Source: Opitutia bacterium UBA7441 (GTDB lineage: Bacteria; Verrucomicrobiota; Verrucomicrobiia; Opitutales; Coraliomargaritaceae). Taken from it: 64,000 bases of DNA. The notes beneath the pieces are model-generated. The model ran no database searches, was not told the origin of the DNA, and saw only the letters and a list, made by a program, of their open reading frames with translations. The stretch's first letter is position 1, and each line of letters starts with the position of its first letter. Location: positions 4,257 through 68,256 of the forward strand of contig DLQD01000030.1 in NCBI GenBank assembly GCA_002480015.1. The letters run 5' to 3'. The translations under genes and the position numbers were made by a program. Shown here piece after piece: positions 39,220 through 49,196 of the stretch.

Positions 39220-40017
39220 TTAAGCAAGTTGGACTCCGGCTGCGAGTAAGTCGGCAAACTGCGGGCGCACGCGATCGGCGGTCTCGGAGACGTCTTCGTG
39301 GGAGAGTTCGGTTTTGGAGATACCCGCGGCCGCGTTGGTGATGCAGGAGATACCGAGCACGCGCATGTTGAGCGTACGTGCGACGATGGCCTCCGGTACG
39401 GTAGACATACCTACGGCGTCGGCTCCCAGCGCAGCAAAGGCACGGATCTCGGCCGGGGTCTCGAAGCTGGGACCTGTTGTGGCGAGATAGACGCCTTCTT
39501 TCAAGTCGACCGAATGCGCCTTCGCCCAATCGCGGATCCTAGCGCGAAGCGCGCCGTCGTAGACTTCTGTCATGTCAGGGAAACGCACGCCCTCGTCGCC
39601 CTGCCAGCCAATGAGCGGGTTGGTGCCGAGGAAGTTGATGTGATCGCTCAGCATCATGAAGTCGCCGGGGGTGTAGTCGAGGTTGATCCCTCCGGCAGCG
39701 TTGGTCACAAAGAGCGTGTGCACGCCGATACGGTGCATGAGGCGGATGGGTAAAGTGAGATCGGCCATTCGGTAGCCCTCGTAGTAATGGAAGCGCCCCT
39801 GCATGCAGATGACCCGCTTGCCTTCGAGGGTGCCATAGACGAATTGCCCGGCGTGTCCCGGCACGGTGGAGACGGGGAATCCTTCGATCTTGTCGTAGGG
39901 CAGACGCCCGACGACTTCGATGCGGTCGTCCGCGAAGAAGCCGAGGCCGGAGCCGAGGATGAGACCGATCTCTGGTTTAAAGTCGACCAACTCTACGGGT
40001 AGTGCGGGTATTTGCAT
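39220..40017 (-). CDS. punA: Purine nucleoside phosphorylase
   Basis: 265 residues of the trimeric PNP type: GLILGSGLGFFADD, the phosphate-binding region GRFHYYEGYRMAD, FVTNAAGGINLDYTPGDFMM, GPSFETPAEIRAF and the purine-site segment CITNAAAGIS. It splits purine nucleosides with phosphate. The ATG at 40017 gives the normal N-terminus; upstream codons cross a REP-like unit. It sits between pyrimidine phosphorylase and upp, making a salvage operon. Confidence 0.94.
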   Translation of the reverse strand: MQIPALPVELVDFKPEIGLILGSGLGFFADDRIEVVGRLPYDKIEGFPVSTVPGHAGQFVYGTLEGKRVICMQGRFHYYEGYRMADLTLPIRLMHRIGVHTLFVTNAAGGINLDYTPGDFMMLSDHINFLGTNPLIGWQGDEGVRFPDMTEVYDGALRARIRDWAKAHSVDLKEGVYLATTGPSFETPAEIRAFAALGADAVGMSTVPEAIVARTLNMRVLGISCITNAAAGISKTELSHEDVSETADRVRPQFADLLAAGVQLA

Positions 40018-40032
40018 ATAATTAATTAAAAT

Positions 40033-40058
40033 GTAGCGCGCGGCTTCAGCAAGCGTGC
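40033..40058 (+). repeat. Single REP-like unit
   Basis: GTAG (40033-40036) followed by CGCGCGGCTTCAGCAAGCG, with the CTT-CAGC-AAG hairpin core shared with the unit at 31557. The partner on the opposite strand is not clear. It lies in the 87-base gap inside the nucleoside salvage operon. Confidence 0.5.
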
Positions 40059-40104
40059 ATGTGATAGGGTGTTCGACGCACAATACATTCGCTCAACTAC
40101 CGCG

Positions 40105-41427
40105 CTAGGCATGGTGGATACGATCCACGATGAGTGGTTTTTCTGCGGGGCAGTCTTCGCTTAAAGTGATGGCTTTTCGTAAACGCGTTTCCGCTACATG
40201 GAGTGTCTCAGTATCCTGATAGTGGATACGGACGATGGCTTCGCCGGGTTCGACAGGATCGCCGACTTTTTTCAGAAGCTCGAGGCCGACAGCAGGGTCG
40301 ATGACAGAATCGGTGCTGACGCGCCCAGCGCCGAGCAGGCAGGCGGCCTCACCGAAGCTTCGTGCATCGAGTCCGCTCACAGACATCTTTTCATTGTTGT
40401 CTAGGGCGAAATCCATCGTTCTCTCACTCTGTGGTAGGCGGCCGAAATCGTCGACTACAGAGGCATCGCCGCCTTGGGCTTCGACCAGTGCACGGAATCC
40501 TTCGAGCGCCCTACCGTTGGCGATGGCGGCTTTGAGCGCGACCATGGCTTCGGCCTGTGTTGTGTGCAGACCGCCGAGCACGAGCATTTCGGCGCCGAGC
40601 GCGTAGGTGACTTCCATCAAATCTGCGGGACCCTCACCGCGCAGGCACTTGATCGCCTCGATTACCTCCAGAGAATTGCCGATCATGCGCCCGAGGGGTT
40701 CGTCCATCCGCGTAAGCAGGGCGGTGGTCGGTTTGCCCATGCGGGCGCTAATCGCGACGAGTGAGTCGGCCAGTTTGCGGCCGGCGGCTTCGTCCGGCAT
40801 GAAGGCGCCATGGCCGAATTTGACATCGAGCACCAAGGCGTCGATACCCTCGGCCAGTTTCTTACTGAGGATACTCGCACAGATCAGCGGGATACTTTCG
40901 ACCGTCGCAGTCACATCGCGCAGCGCATAGAGTTTCCGGTCCGCGGGCACCATGTCATCGGACTGGCCGATCATGGCCTGGTGGATGGACTGGAGCTGAC
41001 TGCGGTATTCCGCGTCGCTGAGTAGGGTGCGGAAGCCGGGGATGGCTTCCAGTTTATCCAAGGTTCCGCCCGTGTGGCCGAGCCCCCGTCCACTCATCAT
41101 AGGCACGCAGAGCCCACAAGCCGCCGCGAGGGGGGCGAGAATCAGAGAGACTTTATCACCGACCCCACCAGTGGAATGTTTGTCCACCTTAGGTCGTCTA
41201 ATCTCCGGCAGCTCGACGATACGTCCGGAGCGCATCATGGCTTCAGTCAGCCAGCTGGTTTCCTCCGCCGTCATGCCCTTGAGCACGATAGCCATGAGCA
41301 GCGCACTGGCTTGATAGTCCCGAAAGTCCCCAGAGACCACACCGTCGACAAATTGCTCTAGCTCTGATCGGCTCAACGCCAATCCATCACGTTTATGCGC
41401 GATGATTTCCTGAGAGGTATGTTTCAT
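40105..41427 (-). CDS. Pyrimidine-nucleoside (thymidine) phosphorylase
   Basis: 440 residues. The family signature KHSTGGVGDKVSLILAPLAA is near residue 83. SGRGLGHTGGTLDKLEAIPGF follows and the C-terminal phosphorylase domain is present (TDSVIDPAVGLELLKKVGDPV). It cleaves thymidine and/or uridine with phosphate; deoA and pdp types are hard to separate by eye. It is the first gene of a group with punA, upp and the HTH-MBL gene. Confidence 0.92.
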   Translation of the reverse strand: MKHTSQEIIAHKRDGLALSRSELEQFVDGVVSGDFRDYQASALLMAIVLKGMTAEETSWLTEAMMRSGRIVELPEIRRPKVDKHSTGGVGDKVSLILAPLAAACGLCVPMMSGRGLGHTGGTLDKLEAIPGFRTLLSDAEYRSQLQSIHQAMIGQSDDMVPADRKLYALRDVTATVESIPLICASILSKKLAEGIDALVLDVKFGHGAFMPDEAAGRKLADSLVAISARMGKPTTALLTRMDEPLGRMIGNSLEVIEAIKCLRGEGPADLMEVTYALGAEMLVLGGLHTTQAEAMVALKAAIANGRALEGFRALVEAQGGDASVVDDFGRLPQSERTMDFALDNNEKMSVSGLDARSFGEAACLLGAGRVSTDSVIDPAVGLELLKKVGDPVEPGEAIVRIHYQDTETLHVAETRLRKAITLSEDCPAEKPLIVDRIHHA

Positions 41428-41595
41428 AGCGCGAAGTCTGTCGCGATGGTCGGCCTTGTCGAGTCACCTTGTTTGCTTCCTCTCTGCACCCGTGGACCTA
41501 TGAGTCTAGGCAGTTGCGTCTCAGGCTCAATTGAAGGCTCATATTTTATTCGTTTCGGGTTGCGTCTCAAGGTGCGTGGCCTATACCTCCGCTAA
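41428..41595. other. Spacer between the phosphorylase and 6S RNA genes
   Basis: It holds the divergent promoters of the minus-strand nucleoside operon and the plus-strand RNA gene. No open frame here looks coding. Confidence 0.5.
41560..41587 (+). promoter_or_regulatory. Promoter of the 6S RNA
   Basis: -35-like TTGCGT (41560-41565) and -10-like TATACC (41582-41587) are separated by 16 bases, placing the transcript start about 7-9 bases later, where the closing stem of the RNA begins. Confidence 0.5.
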
Positions 41596-41776
41596 CCCTG
41601 CAGTGTTCGAGACTTAACGGAGAATCTGTCCTTTACTCTTTAGCAAACGGGAGCTTGACCCGCGTAGGTGGCTGTCCAGCCGTCAACCGGAAGACAAAAA
41701 CCTACGAGGAGAGCACCCACCTTAGACACAAAAGGCTAAGAACTCCCACTAATACGGCACAGGCGGGGCCTTTTTT
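41596..41776 (+). ncRNA. ssrS: 6S RNA
   Basis: About 180 bases with the layout of 6S RNA, which binds the housekeeping RNA polymerase holoenzyme as a promoter mimic. The 5' end CCCTGCAGTGTTCG pairs with the 3' end GGCACAGGCGGGG (closing stem CCCTGC/GCGGGG). The 3' half has CACCCACCTTAG, an internal hairpin CTTAG/CTAAG and an open central bulge flanked by long purine-rich strands, echoing the 3' part of known 6S RNAs. A run of six T follows at 41771. It sits directly upstream of cysH. The identification is by eye, without a covariance search. Confidence 0.68.
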
Positions 41777-41826
41777 CTCGAACAGCTATTCTTGACTTTC
41801 TAACTCAAGAACCAAAGATTAGGTCT

Positions 41827-42552
41827 GTGAATTCGAACAATGCAGTCCCATCCGCGCCGCAGAGCGACCTCGACCTTGAGACCGCCTCTGCCACCGAGCG
41901 TATACGCTGGGCCTATCAGACCTATGGCGACCAGCTCGTCCTAAGCACTAGTTTCGGGGTGCAGAGCGCGGTCATGTTGCACCTCGTGACCACGCAAATC
42001 CCCGATATCCCTGTGATCTTCGTAGACACGGGCTACCTTTTTCCGGCCACTTATAAGTTTGCGGCCGAGTTGAGCGAACGTCTTAGGCTCAACCTTAAGA
42101 CCTACATCCCGCAGCAGACTGCCGCGCAGCAAGAAGCGCTCTATGGCAAGCTTTGGGAGAAAGACCTCGAGGGCCTCGAGCGTTACAATCGGATTAACAA
42201 AGTCGAGCCGATGAACCGAGCGGTCAAAGAGTTGGGTGCCTCCGCTTGGTTGTCGGGGCTCCGCCGCACCCAGTCCAGCTCACGTGGTGAGCGCGGTGTC
42301 GTCGAAGCTCAAAACAAAGTGACCAAGATTTATCCGATCATCGATTGGAACGACCGTGATATTTACACCTATCTGACTGAAAACAATCTGCCTTACCACC
42401 CGTTATGGGATCAGGGCTACGTCTCGGTCGGCGATTGGCACAGCACCAAAAAGCTCGGCGAGGGCATGAGCGAAGAGGAGACCCGCTTCGGCGGCCTCAA
42501 GCGTGAGTGCGGGCTTCATGAAGTAACCGGCGGCTCTGATTTTCAGATCTAG
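41827..42552 (+). CDS. cysH: Phosphoadenylyl-sulfate (PAPS) reductase
   Basis: 241 residues. The PP-loop-like region [17 protein letters not shown] and [11 protein letters not shown], the substrate segment [15 protein letters not shown], and the C-terminal catalytic cysteine in KRECGLHEV are visible. The two CC pairs that bind the [4Fe-4S] cluster in APS reductases are missing, so PAPS with thioredoxin is the likely pair. It yields sulfite for cysteine synthesis. The start is a GTG at 41827. No other sulfate assimilation genes are nearby. Confidence 0.9.
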   Translation: MNSNNAVPSAPQSDLDLETASATERIRWAYQTYGDQLVLSTSFGVQSAVMLHLVTTQIPDIPVIFVDTGYLFPATYKFAAELSERLRLNLKTYIPQQTAAQQEALYGKLWEKDLEGLERYNRINKVEPMNRAVKELGASAWLSGLRRTQSSSRGERGVVEAQNKVTKIYPIIDWNDRDIYTYLTENNLPYHPLWDQGYVSVGDWHSTKKLGEGMSEEETRFGGLKRECGLHEVTGGSDFQI

Positions 42553-42735
42553 GTTGATCTGCGGGAAAGAAGAATGGACGGAGGACTGCCGTAGATGGCA
42601 AAGCAATTTTTTAAACCGCAGAGGTCGCCGAGCGCGCGGAGAACGGAAAGAGAGGAAAGAACCCGGCTCGGTGAGACCTTAGCGTCCTCAGCGCATGATC
42701 CGGTTTGCTTTGCATCCGGTCTTGTCGACGCTGGG

Positions 42736-43089
42736 TTAGATCTCGATTGTTGCCACTAATGCCCCGAGGAAAACGAGTTCAGTCTCGCCGGTGTTACGTA
42801 TCGCCTGCGACTCGCCGTCGCGCGTGATTTGTAACGTGCCGGGGATGAATGGGTGCTCGACCCCGTTGTCCACAACGATGCCGGTGCCGGAGATGCAGAA
42901 GTAAAAATCCTCGTCGCCTTTATGCGAGTGGTCGCCGACACTGGCGCCCGGTTCTAGGCGGACGAGGCCGACGCTTTTGATCGCACTGCCCGGAAAGAGA
43001 TCGAGGAGTTTGTGAGCGGTGACGCTACCACTGCCGCCACGGACAGCTTCGGCCACTTCGGGGATAACTTCATGTACGTTTTTAATCAT
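42736..43089 (-). CDS. Small cupin-domain protein
   Basis: 117 residues, a single cupin barrel. The metal-site motif is GDHSHKGDEDFYFCISGTG (two His and a Glu), with IRNTGETELVFLGALVA in the second motif region. Such proteins bind or isomerise small molecules or act as sensors; the substrate cannot be told. The ATG at 43089 (MIKNVHEVIPEV) is chosen over the 5' open frame to 43119. It is divergent from trxB and has no operon partner. Confidence 0.8.
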   Translation of the reverse strand: MIKNVHEVIPEVAEAVRGGSGSVTAHKLLDLFPGSAIKSVGLVRLEPGASVGDHSHKGDEDFYFCISGTGIVVDNGVEHPFIPGTLQITRDGESQAIRNTGETELVFLGALVATIEI

Positions 43090-43326
43090 ACAAACACCGT
43101 AGCAGTCAGCCTCGTACAATCAAGTTCAACTGGACGGCCGTCCTGCCTTAACTCGAACGGCCAGCATCGATGGTCCTAGGTTGGAGTGTAGCGTAAAGAA
43201 GGATATCGGGGCGTGGCAAAAGCCTGGCCAAAGGCAAACCGGCAGAGAAATTCAAATTTTGATTGAGAATCGTTCCCAGCACCTCATCGTCTGCCTTTTT
43301 ATAAATTCAGACCATTGTTTACAAAT

Positions 43327-44256
43327 ATGGAAGACGTCATCATCTTAGGCACCGGCTGCGCCGGACTCACTGCGGCCATTTATACCGGGCGCGCGCAACT
43401 TAATCCCCTCGTACTCGAAGGCTCACAACCCGGCGGCCAGCTGACGACGACCTCAGAGGTGGAAAATTTCCCCGGCTTCCCCGAGGGCATCGACGGCTAC
43501 ATGATGATGGACAACCTTCGCAAACAGGCCGCCCGTTTCGGTGCCCGCTACGAGCATGCCAAGGTGGATAAGATCGAAGTCGAGGGGGAGGTTAAGAGAC
43601 TCTATGCGGGCGAAAAGGTCTTCGAGGCGAAATCAGTCATCGTAGCCACGGGCGCACGCCCACGCCTGCTCGGCATCCCGGGTGAGCAGGAAATGTATGG
43701 CGGCAAAGGGGTCACTACCTGTGCGACTTGTGACGGTGCCTTCTATCGGGATATGGACGTAGTCGTTGTCGGGGGGGGGGATTCGGCCGCAGAAGAAGCC
43801 CTTTTTCTGACCCGTTTCTGCTCTAAGGTGACACTGATTCACCGCCGCGACGAACTACGTGCTTCGCAGATCATGGCGGACCGGGCGACCTCGCATGAAA
43901 AAATAGAGATGGCCTGGAACTCTGTGCCGACCGAGATCCTCGCAGACGAGAAGGGTTTTACCCGCGCCATCCGCGTCAAGGACACGGTGACGAGTGAGGT
44001 ACGCGAGATCCCTTGTAAAGGCGCCTTCATCGCCATCGGCCACATTCCTAATACGGATTTTGTCAAAGACCTTCTAGAGCGCGATGGTGACGGCTACATC
44101 GTGCCCATGTCCGGCAGCCAAGTGAAAACGCAGTTCCCCGGCTTCTACGCTGCGGGTGACTGCGTCGACCACGTCTATCGTCAGGCAATTACGGCGGCGG
44201 GCATGGGTTGCCAAGCCGCGATCGAAGCCGAGCGCTGGTTGGCAGAACACGAATAG
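43327..44256 (+). CDS. trxB: Thioredoxin reductase
   Basis: 309 residues. FAD-binding [20 protein letters not shown] at the N-terminus, the redox pair in [12 protein letters not shown] near residue 135, the NADPH motif [17 protein letters not shown] and the closing FAD segment [10 protein letters not shown] are intact. It reduces thioredoxin, which would supply the PAPS reductase nearby. The NADPH motif is encoded by ten consecutive G (43771-43780), a potential mutation hot spot. ATG 43327 is chosen over an upstream TTG at 43315. Confidence 0.95.
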   Translation: MEDVIILGTGCAGLTAAIYTGRAQLNPLVLEGSQPGGQLTTTSEVENFPGFPEGIDGYMMMDNLRKQAARFGARYEHAKVDKIEVEGEVKRLYAGEKVFEAKSVIVATGARPRLLGIPGEQEMYGGKGVTTCATCDGAFYRDMDVVVVGGGDSAAEEALFLTRFCSKVTLIHRRDELRASQIMADRATSHEKIEMAWNSVPTEILADEKGFTRAIRVKDTVTSEVREIPCKGAFIAIGHIPNTDFVKDLLERDGDGYIVPMSGSQVKTQFPGFYAAGDCVDHVYRQAITAAGMGCQAAIEAERWLAEHE

Positions 44257-44341
44257 GTGGTGAGTCGTGACTGGTGAGTTTTGAATGCCTTCTGACCAAT
44301 TTGAGATTCACTCATCATCCTTTACCACTCACACTTCATCT

Positions 44342-44980
44342 ATGGATTTATCTGATCTCAGGCAAAGTTACACGAAGGGGCGTTTTAGCAAAAGCGATTT
44401 GCTGGAGTCTCCGTTTGCGCAGTTTGAGAACTGGTTCCGTGAGGCGCAAAAAGCTCAGCTCGAAGAGCCCAATGCCATGTGCCTAGCCACAGCCGATGAT
44501 CGCGGTCGTCCGAGTACGCGCATCGTGCTGTTGAAGGATTTTTCAGAAAAGGGACTTACTTTTTACAGTAATTACGAAAGCCGCAAAGCTGCAGAACTGG
44601 AGTTGAATCCGCAGGTCGCGGCCAACTTCCTCTGGTTGCCGCTACAGCGGCAGGTTAATGTCAAGGGCTGCGTCGAACGCATCTCTAAAACCGAATCACT
44701 CAAATATTTCCTCAGCCGACCCTTCAGCAGCCAACTCGGGGCATGGGCGTCGCCACAAAGCAAGGTGATTACCTCGCGCAGCATCCTCGAGGCAAAGCTC
44801 GATCAGATGAAGCGTAAGTTCACCGAGGGAAAAGTGCCGCTCCCTGATAACTGGGGTGGCTACCGCATCGTGCCCGAGTCTTTCGAGTTCTGGCAAGGGC
44901 GTAGCAACCGCTTGCACGACCGCTTTATCTACCGCCTCGATGTGTCTGGCCAATGGCTGACTGAGCGCCTCGCGCCGTAG
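44342..44980 (+). CDS. pdxH: Pyridoxamine 5'-phosphate oxidase
   Basis: 212 residues. FMN-dependent final step to pyridoxal 5'-phosphate. Signatures: [49 protein letters not shown], and the C-terminal [13 protein letters not shown] motif with IYRLD. The ATG at 44342 matches family starts ([20 protein letters not shown]); the open frame back to 44285 adds a non-conserved leader. Confidence 0.95.
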   Translation: MDLSDLRQSYTKGRFSKSDLLESPFAQFENWFREAQKAQLEEPNAMCLATADDRGRPSTRIVLLKDFSEKGLTFYSNYESRKAAELELNPQVAANFLWLPLQRQVNVKGCVERISKTESLKYFLSRPFSSQLGAWASPQSKVITSRSILEAKLDQMKRKFTEGKVPLPDNWGGYRIVPESFEFWQGRSNRLHDRFIYRLDVSGQWLTERLAP

Positions 44981-45005
44981 TTCTGTATTAGTTACCAAGG
45001 GTGCC

Positions 45006-46355
45006 ATGACCGAAGAAAATACAGAGATCGATTCCAAGATGGGGCACCTTATTGCCTCCGGGCATATCAAGCCGATCTCTGAGGAATTGCAGAATTGGGC
45101 GGATCCGGAAGTGGCCGACTATATACTCCGCCTTGATAAGCCGCACCAGATACTAGTTTATCGCGCATTACCCCGTCACCGGGCGGCGGATGTCTTCGCC
45201 TACTTCGAGCCAGAGGATCAGGATACCTTTCTCGAAGCATTGACGGACGCAGATACCCGTGTGCTACTGGCCAACTTGAGCCCCGACGACCGCACTGCGA
45301 TGCTCGAAGAGCTGCCTGCCACCGTAACCCGCAAGCTGATGCAGTTGCTGAGCCCAGAGGATTTGGCGGAGTCTCGCCAGCTGCTTGGCTACCCTGAAGA
45401 AAGTGTCGGTCGTCTGATGACGCCCGACTATATCCGCATTCGGGCCGAGTGGAGCTGTGATCATGCCCTCGCACACATCCGCAAATACGGCCGGGATAGT
45501 GAAATTTTCAACATCCTCTACGTGACGGACGGAAACGGGAAATTGGTCGACATCCTGCGCATGCGCCGACTCATCATGGCGCCGCCTTCGACTGTGATTA
45601 AAGACATTTTAAACTATCAGTTTGTTAGTTTATCCGCTTATGACGACCGCGAGGTCGCGGTTGAGAAGATCCAGCGCTATGACGTCAATGCACTGCCTGT
45701 GGTCGACTCTGAGGGCGTGCTCGTCGGCATAGTGACGGTCGACGACATCATGGACGTGGCGGAAGAAGAGGTTACCGAGGATATTCAAAAAGGTGTCGCC
45801 GTTGCTCCGCTTGAGACCCGCTACAGCGCGGCCAGTCCCGCGCAGCTCTTCCGCAAGCGTATCGGCTGGCTGTTGATTTTGATCTTCGTGAACCTGATCT
45901 CGGCCGGCGTCATTTCGAATTACGAGGATTTTATCAAAGAATTTATCACTCTCGCGCTCTTCATGCCTCTGGTCATAGCCAGCGGTGGAAACTGCGGTGC
46001 CCAATCCGCCACACTTATGGTGCGTGCTATCGCCATCGGCGACCACGCCGTGGGCGATTGGATTAAGGCGGTGTCTAAAGAAACCTTTGTCGGCGTACTA
46101 CTCGGCACCGCAATGGCGGTGATCGCTGCGATCGTTGCCAAGCTTTATGGTGGCGATTATCATATCGCGATCATCGTCGGGCTGAGCATGATCTCCATCG
46201 TTTTTGTCGCCAACGCTTTTGGCGCCCTACTGCCCTTTATTCTCAGCCGCTTGAACATCGACCCAGCCGCTGCCAGTACACCTCTTATCACCTCTCTCAT
46301 GGACGTGCTCGGCCTTATCATCTATTTTACTATCGCTGTCGTCATTCTCGCGTAA
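45006..46355 (+). CDS. mgtE: Magnesium transporter MgtE
   Basis: 449 residues. An N-terminal helical superhelix domain (residues 20-125), two CBS domains (130-250, with [22 protein letters not shown]) and five membrane helices from about 280, including the pore segment [23 protein letters not shown] and N domains close the channel when cytosolic Mg2+ is high. Domain order and length are those of typical MgtE. The helicase gene follows after 13 bases. Confidence 0.95.
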   Translation: MTEENTEIDSKMGHLIASGHIKPISEELQNWADPEVADYILRLDKPHQILVYRALPRHRAADVFAYFEPEDQDTFLEALTDADTRVLLANLSPDDRTAMLEELPATVTRKLMQLLSPEDLAESRQLLGYPEESVGRLMTPDYIRIRAEWSCDHALAHIRKYGRDSEIFNILYVTDGNGKLVDILRMRRLIMAPPSTVIKDILNYQFVSLSAYDDREVAVEKIQRYDVNALPVVDSEGVLVGIVTVDDIMDVAEEEVTEDIQKGVAVAPLETRYSAASPAQLFRKRIGWLLILIFVNLISAGVISNYEDFIKEFITLALFMPLVIASGGNCGAQSATLMVRAIAIGDHAVGDWIKAVSKETFVGVLLGTAMAVIAAIVAKLYGGDYHIAIIVGLSMISIVFVANAFGALLPFILSRLNIDPAAASTPLITSLMDVLGLIIYFTIAVVILA

Positions 46356-46368
46356 ACCACTCAGTATT

Positions 46369-47484
46369 ATGTCAAACAACTTCCAATCCCTCGGCGTCCG
46401 AGCCGATCTCGTTGAGGGGCTGGACGCCCTTGGTATTCAACAGCCTACGCCCGTCCAAACTGCAGCTATTCCTTTTTTGCTCAAAGAGGGCGGCGACCTG
46501 ATCGCACAGGCCCAGACCGGCACCGGTAAGACCGCCGCCTTCGGTCTCCCGCTCTTGATGAAAGTGGACCCTGAGTCGGATAGGATTCAAGCTCTCATCA
46601 TCGCGCCAACTCGGGAGTTAGCTAAGCAAATCGGTAAGGCACTCTTTCGTTACACCAAGTTTTGTCAGAATAAAATTTTTGTCGAGGTTGCCGCCGGCGG
46701 TGACAAAATCGACCTTCAAGTGCAGCGGCTCGGCCGCCCGACTCAAATCCTCGTGGCTACGCCGGGGCGCCTGACGGACTTATTGAAGAAGGGCCTTCTT
46801 CTCGACGCGGTGCAATACCTTGTCCTCGACGAAGCCGATGAGATGCTCAGTATGGGCTTTCAACAGGAGCTCGCTGAAGTTTTTGACCAAACTAAAAAGC
46901 GTAGATCAACATGGCTTTTTTCGGCCACTTTTCAAAAGAAATTGCATAGCTTGATTGAAAATCACATGTCGCCACACGCTCAGCGCGTGCAAGTCGAGCC
47001 TAAGCAAATCGTGAACCGCAATATCGATCATCAATATGCGATCTGCGCACGGGAGGAGAAAGACGCATTCATTGCCAGTTATCTTAAGTTGCAGGGTACG
47101 GCGCGCGGCCTCATCTTCTGCCGCACGCGTGCCGGTGCCATCCGTATGGGCGAGGAGCTGGAAAAAGCCGGACTGTCTGTTGCCGTCATCCAAGGCGACC
47201 TCAGTCAGAAGGATCGCGACAAAGTGATGCGCGGTTTTAAGAAAGAACGTATCCAGTTTCTCATCGCTACCGATGTGGCCGCTCGGGGGATCGATGTAGA
47301 GGGTCTGTCTTTCGTCATCCAGCACCAATTACCCGACGCGATGCAGTACTACACGCACCGTAGTGGCCGCACGGCTCGCGCGGGTAAGAAGGGTGTCTCG
47401 CTCACGCTTATCGAACCAGGCGAGCGCGGCGAAATCACGAAACTGGAGCAGTCGCTCGGCTTGAATTTCAGTTTGGTGGAGTAG
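46369..47484 (+). CDS. DEAD-box RNA helicase
   Basis: 371 residues, the bare helicase core without a long C-terminal tail. Motifs in order: Q motif QQPTPVQTAAIPF, I AQTGTGKTAAF, Ia PTRELAKQ, II LVLDEADEM, III SAT, V ATDVAARGID and VI HRSGRTARAG. It is probably involved in RNA or ribosome remodelling (RhlE/DeaD-like); the exact orthologue cannot be assigned. Confidence 0.92.
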   Translation: MSNNFQSLGVRADLVEGLDALGIQQPTPVQTAAIPFLLKEGGDLIAQAQTGTGKTAAFGLPLLMKVDPESDRIQALIIAPTRELAKQIGKALFRYTKFCQNKIFVEVAAGGDKIDLQVQRLGRPTQILVATPGRLTDLLKKGLLLDAVQYLVLDEADEMLSMGFQQELAEVFDQTKKRRSTWLFSATFQKKLHSLIENHMSPHAQRVQVEPKQIVNRNIDHQYAICAREEKDAFIASYLKLQGTARGLIFCRTRAGAIRMGEELEKAGLSVAVIQGDLSQKDRDKVMRGFKKERIQFLIATDVAARGIDVEGLSFVIQHQLPDAMQYYTHRSGRTARAGKKGVSLTLIEPGERGEITKLEQSLGLNFSLVE

Positions 47485-47550
47485 GCCAGTCTTAATATGA
47501 TGTGCCCTATTGGGGTTGCCTTCTTCCATCGGATGGCTTATATTAGGAAA

Positions 47551-47560
47551 CTAAGGAGGT
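47551..47560 (+). promoter_or_regulatory. Strong Shine-Dalgarno deciding the ACT protein start
   Basis: CTAAGGAGGTGA is almost fully complementary to the 16S rRNA tail and lies 7 bases before ATG 47568. It rules out the in-frame GTG at 47559, which lies inside the site. Few genes in this window have so clear a ribosome binding site. Confidence 0.8.
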
Positions 47561-47567
47561 GAGAAAA

Positions 47568-47993
47568 ATGCAACTGGATCTAAAAGCTCAGAGAGGTAAA
47601 GAGGTTCTGGTTAAGATCAGTAATCGCATCGGCATTTTGGCGGATTTGGCTCAGATCATAGCGGATCGGGGAATTAATCTTCTGGCAATCGATGCTTATG
47701 CCCTAGCCGATCAGGCTTATGTTCGGCTTTTGACCGAAGATAACCTGCGTGCCGTGGATGTCCTCAGGGAACATGGTTATAATCCGCATGAGGAGGATGT
47801 TGTACTGCTGACGATTCCACACAAGCCAGGTATGCTGCACCGCGTCAGCGAAATCTTGTCCGAATCAGGTATTAATATACACCACATCTACGCCAGCACG
47901 ACGAAAGCGGATGGCGATTGCTGTGTTGTGTTGCATACAACCAACGACGCACAGGCCATGGTTAAGTTCAACGAAACCCGCATCGGTGTTTGA
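47568..47993 (+). CDS. Tandem ACT-domain protein
   Basis: 141 residues forming two ACT domains: residues 10-70 (KEVLVKISNRIGILADLAQI) and 72-141 (VVLLTIPHKPGMLHRVSEIL, then GINIHHIYASTTKADGDCCV). There is no catalytic domain. ACT pairs bind amino acids or other small ligands and regulate enzymes; stand-alone versions are poorly understood. The start is fixed by the strong ribosome binding site. It is not obviously in an operon. Confidence 0.82.
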   Translation: MQLDLKAQRGKEVLVKISNRIGILADLAQIIADRGINLLAIDAYALADQAYVRLLTEDNLRAVDVLREHGYNPHEEDVVLLTIPHKPGMLHRVSEILSESGINIHHIYASTTKADGDCCVVLHTTNDAQAMVKFNETRIGV

Positions 47994-48219
47994 TTCAGCT
48001 TCTGGATCAAGCGTTTTGCTTCGCCGCTCGCTGGATGGGTCGGTTCCGGCGCCCCCGCTGGGAAAATTCCAGTGGGAGGTGCTGGGCTTTGTGGCGCTTA
48101 TTTATTGGTAGCGTCTGCATCCGTGGTCTGGCGATCTTCCAAAATCATGATATGCTGATGCCAGCCGTGGACTTGGTGTTTTTGTTGGCTTGTGGAGGGT
48201 TTTTCGTTTTGCTCGCATC
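47994..48219 (+). other. Gene-poor spacer with a doubtful small open frame
   Basis: A frame at 47990-48235 would begin at a TTG and encode about 81 residues with one C-terminal hydrophobic segment (VFLLACGGFFVLLASCLGF), overlapping the next gene. A second frame encodes a short hydrophobic end (GKFQWEVLGFVALIYW) stopping at 48111. Neither has a good start. They may be traces of a decayed membrane protein. Confidence 0.3.
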
Positions 48220-49152
48220 ATGTTTAGGTTTTTGATTACTTCAGTTTTAATCCTCGTAAGTGGAGTGGGGGTGCATGCCTTCCATTCGGTTGAGTTGATA
48301 AACGGTGCGAGCGTGCAGGGGGAGATAGTTTTGGAGCGTGCGGACGCGCTTTATGTGGATCTCGGTTTTGAATTGTTGGAGGTGCCACGGGCGGCTATTG
48401 TGGCGGCTCAGGGGCGTGATGTGACGACCGGACAGTTCCCAGTTGAACTACAGACCGCCGAGACGCTCTATGAAGTGTCCACGGATCGTCGTGATCAAAC
48501 GATCCGCGATTGGATGGATACACTGGGAGAAGCGGTCGCTCTGGTGCAGACACCGACAGGGCTGGGCTCCGGCTTTGTCATCCATGAAAACGGCTACGTT
48601 GTGACAAACGACCACGTGATTGCTGGCGAGCATCGCATCTCGATTACTATCTTTGAAGAGGGCGTGAATGAGCTCTCAAAGGTCACCTACGACCAGGTGC
48701 GTATCGTAGCGACTAGTTCGGAGCTGGATCTGGCTTTGCTCAAGATCGAAACGGAGACGCCGACAAGCTTCGTCACCGTCCCACTGGCGGCGGCCGATGA
48801 GGGGCTCCGCGAAGGACAGACGGTCTTCGCCATTGGTAGCCCGCTGGGTCTCGACCGCACGGTCTCCGAGGGCATTATCAGCGTGGCTAACCGGGTAATT
48901 AACGGGCGGCTCTACTTGCAAACGACGACCCAGATCAATCCAGGCAACTCGGGTGGGCCTTTGTTCAATTTGAAAGGCGAGGTCGTCGGCGTGAACAATA
49001 TGAAGATCGCAGCAGTGGGCGCCGAGGGGTTGGGCTTTTCGATTTCTTCGGGCATTCTGAAATCCTTTATCGATAATCGCGATGCCTACGCTTTTGATCC
49101 GCGTAACCCAAATGCCGGCTTCCGCTACATGGACCCGCCCAAGCTCAAATGA
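48220..49152 (+). CDS. Exported trypsin-like serine protease lacking PDZ domains
   Basis: 310 residues with a signal peptide (MFRFLITSVLILVSGVGVHA). Catalytic triad His132 (VTNDHVIAG), Asp170 (SELDLALLK) and Ser244 (PGNSGGPLF). The protein ends soon after the protease domain, so it lacks the PDZ domains of DegP. An N-terminal segment (residues 22-95, NGASVQGEIVLERADALYVD) precedes the protease and resembles a small beta domain. It is followed by two more exported proteins in tight succession. Confidence 0.87.
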   Translation: MFRFLITSVLILVSGVGVHAFHSVELINGASVQGEIVLERADALYVDLGFELLEVPRAAIVAAQGRDVTTGQFPVELQTAETLYEVSTDRRDQTIRDWMDTLGEAVALVQTPTGLGSGFVIHENGYVVTNDHVIAGEHRISITIFEEGVNELSKVTYDQVRIVATSSELDLALLKIETETPTSFVTVPLAAADEGLREGQTVFAIGSPLGLDRTVSEGIISVANRVINGRLYLQTTTQINPGNSGGPLFNLKGEVVGVNNMKIAAVGAEGLGFSISSGILKSFIDNRDAYAFDPRNPNAGFRYMDPPKLK

Positions 49153-49196
49153 ACGGGTCTCTCCGATTTGTAACAACCCGTAACTTTTTTAATTGT

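Noticed and set aside
42601..42660. Purine-rich AACCGCAGAGGTCGCCGAG stretch as a repeat
   Set aside because: It resembles short interspersed sequences seen in PVC genomes, but only one copy is visible here, so it cannot be supported as a repeat.
47559..47567. GTG start for the ACT protein
   Set aside because: It lies inside the Shine-Dalgarno sequence; the ATG at 47568 has ideal spacing.
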